From Isochrysis galbana (lineage: Eukaryota; Haptophyta; Isochrysidales; Isochrysidaceae): a stretch of 64,000 bases of DNA. Position numbers and translations under genes: made by a program. The notes beneath the pieces were generated by a model that did not search any database, was not told where the DNA came from, and saw only the letters and a program-made list of their open reading frames with translations. The stretch lies in contig CM030941.1 of the NCBI GenBank assembly GCA_018136815.1, positions 3,251,800-3,315,799 on the forward strand. Reading direction: 5' to 3'. Positions 58,691 to 64,000 of the stretch are shown here, in pieces (the first letter of the stretch is position 1; every line of letters begins with the position of its first letter).

Positions 58691-59824
58691 TGCGGTGCGT
58701 ACAGAACCAGGCTGCATCGACCGTGTTTGCTGGTGATGACCATGGCTTCGTAATGCGCTGCGAGAGGCGCGATTGAAGGCCATCGATAAAATTATACCGG
58801 AGGGGGGCCGTTGTATATTTCTGCGCGGCCGTCAGGGGCCTGAAATTGAGTATTTTTCGAAAATTTTGCCGGCGGACCCCGGATTTTTTTGCTGATCTCT
58901 CATACCAGAACCTATAGGGTGTTTATTTAGGTCCTCGTTTGCCCATTACCGATGGTGCCCTTCGCACCCCCCTAGTGAGTGCCCGGCCTAATACCACTGA
59001 AGAGATAGCCAACTTTAGAGGGGCTTGCTATGGCTATGGGCACTCGAAGTCCTCAGGCGCCTTGAGGAAGACATTTCTCGATAGGCGAGGCGGAGTTTTC
59101 ATATTCAACTCGCCAGCTGTCCGGCCTCTTCAGCAGAGGGGGGGAAATGTTGTAAGCATGAAAAATACCACCGAGGGGCGCGTAGTTCGTCGCCGTAGAG
59201 GTCACTTACCAATTCTTCCCACGAGTGACAGGACTAGGGATCCATGTACATCTCATGCTCGATCTTCGACCCAAAGTGGAGACGGAGGAACATACAGAAT
59301 TTAATCCACAAAGCCGAAACCCGTTCGGCAACCAAATCCAAATTTCACGGTAGGAGATAATACCACGTTTTCAGCACACGGCACCAAGCGAATGCCTTAG
59401 GGCGCTGCTGCACCTCTTAACAAGCGTTCGTCGATGCACTGAAATCAGCCACGACTCAGAGGGTGCTCCACACGGCAATCAGCATTCGTGCGAAATGGGC
59501 AAAAGTGCTGCAGAGAAGTCACGTACATATCCTCCAGAAAACTCGGCCTAGGCTAACCAAAGGTGATGTTTGCCCAACATCGACGACCATGTGCATCGGC
59601 TGATGACGGTGGCAGTCCCCAAGCTCGATCTTAAGCTGAGACAACCAGACGGCAACGCTTTGGATGCGGCGACGCGCCCTGACTTCAACCAAGCGCGTGC
59701 TCTAGCGTGCTGGAAGCAGTACCTTGGTAGGTCCGAGTCGGGAGCCCTCATTAACCGTGAGATGTGTTGCGCAAACCGACAGCCCAAGATAGCGCCTCAT
59801 GCATCGGGCCCTCCTCGATCCACC
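58691..59824. other. Intergenic, no supported gene
   Basis: Several 80-120-codon frames without recognisable motifs. Confidence 0.35.
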
Positions 59825-61160
59825 CTACATGGTCGCCGTGATAGAGGACTTGATGGCGTCGAAATCGATTTCCGTCAGGCTTACCGAGTTGTACCAGCTT
59901 GACCGGGGCGCACCTGTGAGCCTAGCCTTTCGTCCATCCTCACCACCATTCTCCTTGTCTTCAGAGTCCGCAATCGGAGTTTCGCCGGATTGTGCTTTCT
60001 CCTTGCGTTTCACGACGGCCGGCTCCTTCTTCAAAGCTTCTTCAGCACCACCCGACCTGTTGACCGCCAAATCCTGGCGCTTGAGCTTAGAGCTCGCCTT
60101 CTTCACCCTCGACAACTTTGCCTTGGCAAACTCACCACCCTCTGTCACGAGGAAGTTGTGCAGCTGCCGCACAGTCATAGGCGCCAAGCACGTGNNNNNN
60201 NNNNNNNNNNNNNNNNNNNNNNNNNNNNNNNNNNNNNNNNNNNNNNNNNNNNNNNNNNNNNNNNNNNNNNNNNNNNNNNNNNNNNNNNNNNNNNGCGCGT
60301 ACGCGGGCGATAGCCTGCATGATAGCAGGAGTTGCAGGTGAGGCAGGATCCGGGGTGCGTGGGAGCGGCGTCCCGTTGCCGTCGCGCGCCGTAAGTGGCG
60401 TCCTTGATTTCGGCTTTTGAAAGAGCGACACTCCCGATGACGATGTTTGAATAGGCGGCGGAGGAGTAAAAAGCGAGTCGTGAGCCGGCGCCCACTCGAG
60501 AGAACGCACGCACGTCTGGACAAGGTACTCGTTTGCAAACGCAAAGGCCTCAGCTGTGGGACTCTCGGCAGGGGCCACGTCATCATGCGCTACAGCCCGA
60601 CTGCTCCGCTGAAGGGAAGCACGCCCCTCTGGCGTCTTGGCAGCTCCAGCCAATTCGCTCTCCTTGTGGAACAGCAACGGCAGAACGCTACCGGGGGCGG
60701 CTTGCTGCAAGCCAGCTTCGTTGTCGGCCTCGGGAATGCTCGCCATTCCCCTATGCTCAAAGCCTGAGATGCTCACACAGCAGGACTCCGTCCGCACCTC
60801 GTGCTTCGGTGCTTCTTGCTCTGGCTCAGCGCCAATGCCCACCTTCACCGGGACATTGAGCTCCCGAAAGGCCTGGAAGAGGTGGCGTTTGTCGGTGACA
60901 TTCGACGGGCACGATAGTCTCAGCTTGGTTCGGGCGCCACACAGGAGTGCGCTCTCGAGCAATAGCGTGAAGCCGGCACCTTCCTCGTCGACCACCGTCA
61001 GAATGGAGGAGACGGGCCATCGGTTTGTGACACGTGTCTTGTCGAGCGTGAGCAAAGTACCGTCGCCGGGCAGGACAACGGAGCGAGAGTACTCGCCACG
61101 CCACGAGTGCTTGTGCACCTGGAAGACGCGAGGGGCAAGCGGAGGTTCGGTTGGGGCCAT
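59825..61160 (-). CDS. Protein with RME-8/DNAJC13-type N-terminal PH-like domain (split by gap)
   Basis: Starts at 61160 (an upstream in-frame ATG exists at 61208). Residues about 10-100 (VHKHSWRGEYSR, TLDKTRVTNRWPVSSI, TLLLESA, LRLSCPSNVTDKRHL) resemble the lipid-binding PH-like start of RME-8/GRV2 endosomal proteins. The rest is low-complexity, Ala/Pro/Ser/Glu-rich. After the 100-N gap (60195-60294) the frame covers a Lys-rich, coiled stretch and stops at 59825. RME-8 proteins are more than 2,000 residues with a J domain. This one is about 445 including the gap, so it is either a stand-alone PH protein or a truncated gene. The frame across the gap cannot be verified. Confidence 0.5.
60195..60294. 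other. Assembly gap (100 N)
   Basis: Exactly 100 N, inside the RME-8-like gene. Confidence 0.99.
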
Positions 61161-61770
61161 TCTGCAGTCTCGTCTCTGGTGGACGTCGGCGTCGGCCGCG
61201 CGGCTCATTCAAACCGTCGAGGAGAAGCGCGCCCAATTCCAAGTCCCCCGTTTGTAACTCTCGTACATGCCTAGCCCTGCAGGAGCCAGGAGGACGGTCA
61301 ACGCGTCTCGAGTACAAAACGCTTCTCGCCTCGCGCGTGGCCTTGGACCTCTATTTGGTAGCCACGTAGCCACGCCCCTACTCCTTCCTCTCCCCTCCCC
61401 ACCTGCGTAGCGGCGACTCCCCTTGTGCGCTACCTAGGTAGGGGCCCGGGTTGTGGTTGTGGGGGTGGCGAGGCGCTAAGTTGTTCCACAAGATACAAGT
61501 ACCAAAGGTTCTCAAGGGCCAAAAACCTGTACAAGCACCTGCGCAGGTACCGCACAGTACCTGTGGCAAAGATTATAATACTAGTTATACTACTATTATA
61601 TTATCATAATAACAGTACCAATACCGTATATACATGTACGAGCAGAGTTCACAAACAGGAGACAACAAGACAACAAGCGCGCCAGCACGCCCAGGCCAAG
61701 ACGCCATACGATATACCCCACTCTAGAGACTCCCAAACTAAAGAAACTAGAAACTCCCTCACTCTCACTC

Positions 61771-62481
61771 TCACTCATCCTCATGCTCTTCCTCTTCTTC
61801 CTCAGAGTAGGAGGGATCTTCAATCTCCATATCCTCCTCCCATTCCATCACGGTATGCGCCGTCTCTGACTCGAAGCGATGCTCGATAAGAAGGTTGGTG
61901 TGGCAACGCACGAGACGGTCGACGGTGTGCTGGCCGAGCCGGTTCCGTTTTTCCGAATGGATCCAGCCTTCAATAGACCATGCATGCTCACCGCCTGAGG
62001 CAGAGCAAGAAAGGGACAAAAGGCGGGTGGCAATGTACCTCAGATGGGGCCACGCTCGGAGGTACGTGTTCGCCCATTGGTACGGGGGCATACGCTGCGC
62101 CGCCATCGAGAATGCGACGGAGTTGTTAAGGTCGAACGTCGCCGTCTCGAGCGCAACCTCGTACGCCGAGTAGTCCGCTATGATCTCCGGGTAAGAGTGC
62201 TCCTCGGTCGCCATCTTCTTGAAGACGGCCTTGGTCTCCTTGTCCTCGGAGTCGGTGATCGTGTGGCGACAAAACTCCGGCGCGAGGCGGTAGGGGGCAG
62301 TCATGACGGGGGTGTGAAAGTAGGTCCAGCGTGCCATGAAGATGGCGTGGATTTTCTTGCGGATGTGCTCGCTCAGGCGATCGTTCCACGTCTCTTGCGG
62401 ATCAGATCCAGGCTGCGTTGATGTTGCGTTACAACAACAATCACCGGGATAATAACACTGTGCACGGGTGAGTGTATGCAT
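61771..62481 (-). CDS. hAT-family transposase C-terminal region, possibly domesticated
   Basis: 236 residues. The core RMPPYQWANTYLRAWPHLRYIA followed by SCSASGGEHAWSIEGWIHSEKRNRLG and VDRLVRCHTNLLIEHR is the hAT dimerisation domain with the conserved Ser-rich turn, Trp, and KRNRL helix. Upstream, RWTYFHTPVMTAPYRLAPEF fits the end of the RNase-H-like domain. A CAACGCAG acceptor just before PGSDPQETW suggests that the first 27 residues are intronic and that further exons lie to the right. The acidic tail (SEEEEEEHEDE) is unusual. The frame is intact, so this is either a recent element or a co-opted gene. Confidence 0.7.
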   Translation of the reverse strand: MHTLTRAQCYYPGDCCCNATSTQPGSDPQETWNDRLSEHIRKKIHAIFMARWTYFHTPVMTAPYRLAPEFCRHTITDSEDKETKAVFKKMATEEHSYPEIIADYSAYEVALETATFDLNNSVAFSMAAQRMPPYQWANTYLRAWPHLRYIATRLLSLSCSASGGEHAWSIEGWIHSEKRNRLGQHTVDRLVRCHTNLLIEHRFESETAHTVMEWEEDMEIEDPSYSEEEEEEHEDE

Positions 62482-62484
62482 GAG

Positions 62485-62760
62485 TTAGTATGAGTGTGCT
62501 GTGGTCGTTTGTGTTGTTCTTTCTTGTGAATGTCATTCATACAAGCATGTACAATACAGGGCATCGGACATCATTTAGTAGATATGTCTAGGTAGATGAT
62601 AATAACAGATAGCAGGGTACGAACACAATCAATGCGTGTGTGGCAGATCAGCGAAGGCGGCGTTCGTGGTTAGTTTGAGCTTTGCATTGGCATTGCGATT
62701 GAGTTCTCTTTGTTTTAGGGGGGTTTCCTAAGGGAAACGCGTTGCGGATGTATACTTGCG
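62485..62760. other. Flank of the hAT gene, no supported gene
   Basis: AT-richer sequence without recognised features. Confidence 0.35.
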
Positions 62761-62884
62761 GCTACTTTCGGGATGAAAAATTGTGAGAAGTGTCACGAGA
62801 AGTTTGGGTAGTCCGCTACAAGATTCTTGCAAGTTTGGCCGAGAAGTTTGGGCGAGTTTTGCTAGAAGTATTGACCTGGCCCTA
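62761..62884. mobile_element. Putative hAT-type element end
   Basis: On the minus strand it starts TAGGGCCAGGTCAATAC at 62884 and carries several AAACTTCTCG/AAACTTG repeats, resembling the terminus at 19952. It lies about 400 bp outside the hAT ORF and may be its right end. The left end was not identified. Confidence 0.4.
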
Positions 62885-62943
62885 GCGCCAACAGTTCTCG
62901 CGCCAAGTTACAAGTTACTATGAAAAGAGGTTAAGGTTTAGTT

Positions 62944-62960
62944 CTATTTATAAATATAAC
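62944..62960 (+). promoter_or_regulatory. TATA-like element before the gag-like ORF
   Basis: CTATTTATAAATATAAC lies about 85-100 bp upstream of the ATG at 63043, in a GC-rich context. It is a candidate core promoter, possibly of an LTR. Confidence 0.35.
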
Positions 62961-63042
62961 CTCCTCTCGCCTCTCCGCGCCGACGGTCGAAGTTCCGCCG
63001 CCTCCGCGGGCCTCTACTCACACCCCGTCAACTGGAGCTGGA

Positions 63043-64000
63043 ATGGGTCCTCTAGCCTCGTCTGTTGCTCCACCGGCGGCCTTTCCTCTCCTTTCTTTTA
63101 CTGATCCTTTGCCAAGTGTTCATTCCTCTCTCAATCCCTCTGTGGTTGGTGCTGAAGATGATGTGGATTCCGTCCGGTCCCTCCCTCCTTTCGAGCCCCC
63201 ACCATATGAAGAGTTTGTTCCACCCCCGTCGTCGACGTACTCGTACCCCAAGCGTAACTTCGTTCCACCTCCGACCGCCACCGTCGGCGCCACCCAAATC
63301 ATGGACCAACAAGTCCAGATCGAGGCTCTCCGCGGCGCTGTCGACCGCCTCGAGTCCTCTACCCTCCAAGCCGCCCAGCGCCACGAAGAATTTCAGCGAG
63401 AGGTGGGGTCTACCTTCAACGCGATACTCAACATTCTACAAGGCCAAGCGGGCACTACGACTTCGTCTCGAGTCGAGACTTCGCCACCGCTTGTGGAAGA
63501 AGGAGACAACTCCATCGGTGCTCCCCCTGCCTCGGTCAAGTTCCCTTCTCAATCTTTGCCCGCCGCGCCGTTCTCCTTTCCGCCGAATTCGATTTCCGAT
63601 CCCGCACCCAATACGCCTGTTCCTGTCCCGTCTGCCAAGCCCGTTTCTGATCCCCAACCTCCACCCACCGTCGCGGGCCTCCGCTCGCTTCCAAATCCGG
63701 CGGCTCGGCGCCATCCCGTCGATCCAAGCCTCGCCGGTGATGTTTCTGAGCGAGAGGTCATCCTAGCCTCGTGGGACCAACTGTTTGAGGATGCCGCCTA
63801 CGAGGTAGCCTCTCTTTACAGGAAGTCTGACGATTTCGAGCTCATCCACGCCATTCTCAACGGCGGCCTCTCTCGGGCCGGCAATGTTTGGCACTACCGC
63901 GTGTTTTTCGAGAAGGAGCACGTGACCAAGTGGGCTCGGAGCCGCTTCTTCCTCGACCGCACCCTCCATCACCAAGTCCGAATGGGCAAAGAGCTTTCCG
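63043..64000 (+). CDS. Gag-like ORF of a probable LTR retrotransposon, 5' part
   Basis: At least 319 codons, open to the right edge. A Pro-rich start (PPFEPPPYEEFVPPP) precedes a predicted coiled coil (QIEALRGAVDRLESS ... HEEFQREVGSTFNAIL), a second Pro/Ser-rich spacer, and an alpha-helical region (ILASWDQLFEDAAYEVASLYRK ... WARSRFFLDRTLHHQV). This layout is common in gag proteins, and a TATA-like element lies just upstream. An ordinary host protein of unknown function is an alternative. No protease, RT or zinc knuckle is within the window. Confidence 0.4.
   Translation, partial: MGPLASSVAPPAAFPLLSFTDPLPSVHSSLNPSVVGAEDDVDSVRSLPPFEPPPYEEFVPPPSSTYSYPKRNFVPPPTATVGATQIMDQQVQIEALRGAVDRLESSTLQAAQRHEEFQREVGSTFNAILNILQGQAGTTTSSRVETSPPLVEEGDNSIGAPPASVKFPSQSLPAAPFSFPPNSISDPAPNTPVPVPSAKPVSDPQPPPTVAGLRSLPNPAARRHPVDPSLAGDVSEREVILASWDQLFEDAAYEVASLYRKSDDFELIHAILNGGLSRAGNVWHYRVFFEKEHVTKWARSRFFLDRTLHHQVRMGKELS

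Noticed and set aside
1-64000. CRISPR arrays, bacterial operons, rRNA genes
   Set aside because: No regularly spaced identical repeats with unique spacers, no Shine-Dalgarno-linked gene clusters and no rRNA-like sequence were seen; spliced genes and LINEs indicate a eukaryotic nuclear genome.

Overview
The window looks like nuclear DNA of a GC-rich unicellular alga. A haptophyte is my best guess; pelagophyte or dinoflagellate relatives are possible. The reasons are a giant, apparently intronless, modular type I polyketide synthase without integral acyltransferases, short spliceosomal introns in the other genes, one protein with a plastid-type leader, very long polypurine/polypyrimidine tracts, and many mobile-element fragments. 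Two blocks of exactly 100 N (28095-28194, 60195-60294) mark assembly gaps.

Layout. Positions 1-16008 (minus strand) hold the first 5,336 codons of a modular PKS that runs off the left edge. Its order is FAAL-like acyl-AMP ligase, a second FAAL-like ligase, two tandem ACPs, KS-DH-ER-KR-ACP, KS-DH(variant)-KR-ACP, KS-DH... . The two ligase domains share a 1,178-bp block that is almost identical at the DNA level and has sharp edges. Positions 16.0-20.2 kb hold a polypurine tract, a small insert between 19-bp direct repeats, a decayed hAT transposase, an AT-richer unknown ORF, a minisatellite and a LINE 5' fragment. Host genes are scattered through the rest: a two-repeat Myb protein (20846-22465, -), a plastid-type membrane protein (28273-28833, -), a 2OG-Fe(II)-oxygenase-like protein (29690-30784, +), an FCP1-type phosphatase with BRCT (33345-35129, +), a 105-residue two-exon protein (37325-37882, -), a tandem phosphoglycerate-mutase-like protein (45846-48433, -), a small putatively myristoylated protein (50058-50471, +), a ribosomal-oxygenase JmjC protein (53730-55710, +) and a protein with an RME-8-type N-terminal domain (59825-61160, -, split by a gap). 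A gag-like ORF runs off the right edge.

The space between genes is dominated by non-LTR retrotransposon derivatives of at least two related families. They share an inverted-repeat hairpin just 5' of the first ATG, a C-terminal ORF with a CxxC...HxxxC finger, and a 3' run of T (not A) on the sense strand. The best copy (41600-44108, -) is flanked by a perfect 16-bp target-site duplication. It carries two open ORFs but no endonuclease or reverse transcriptase. A divergent copy at 51343-52940 has the same ORF1-to-C-terminal-ORF order. This looks like a lineage of RT-less elements that must be mobilised in trans, and it is my main candidate for an undescribed system. Two MITE-like elements with 8-bp duplications are also present, one nested inside a LINE 5' end.

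All calls come from reading the sequence by eye. No alignment or database search was run, and intron boundaries are inferred from splice-site dinucleotides plus protein continuity.
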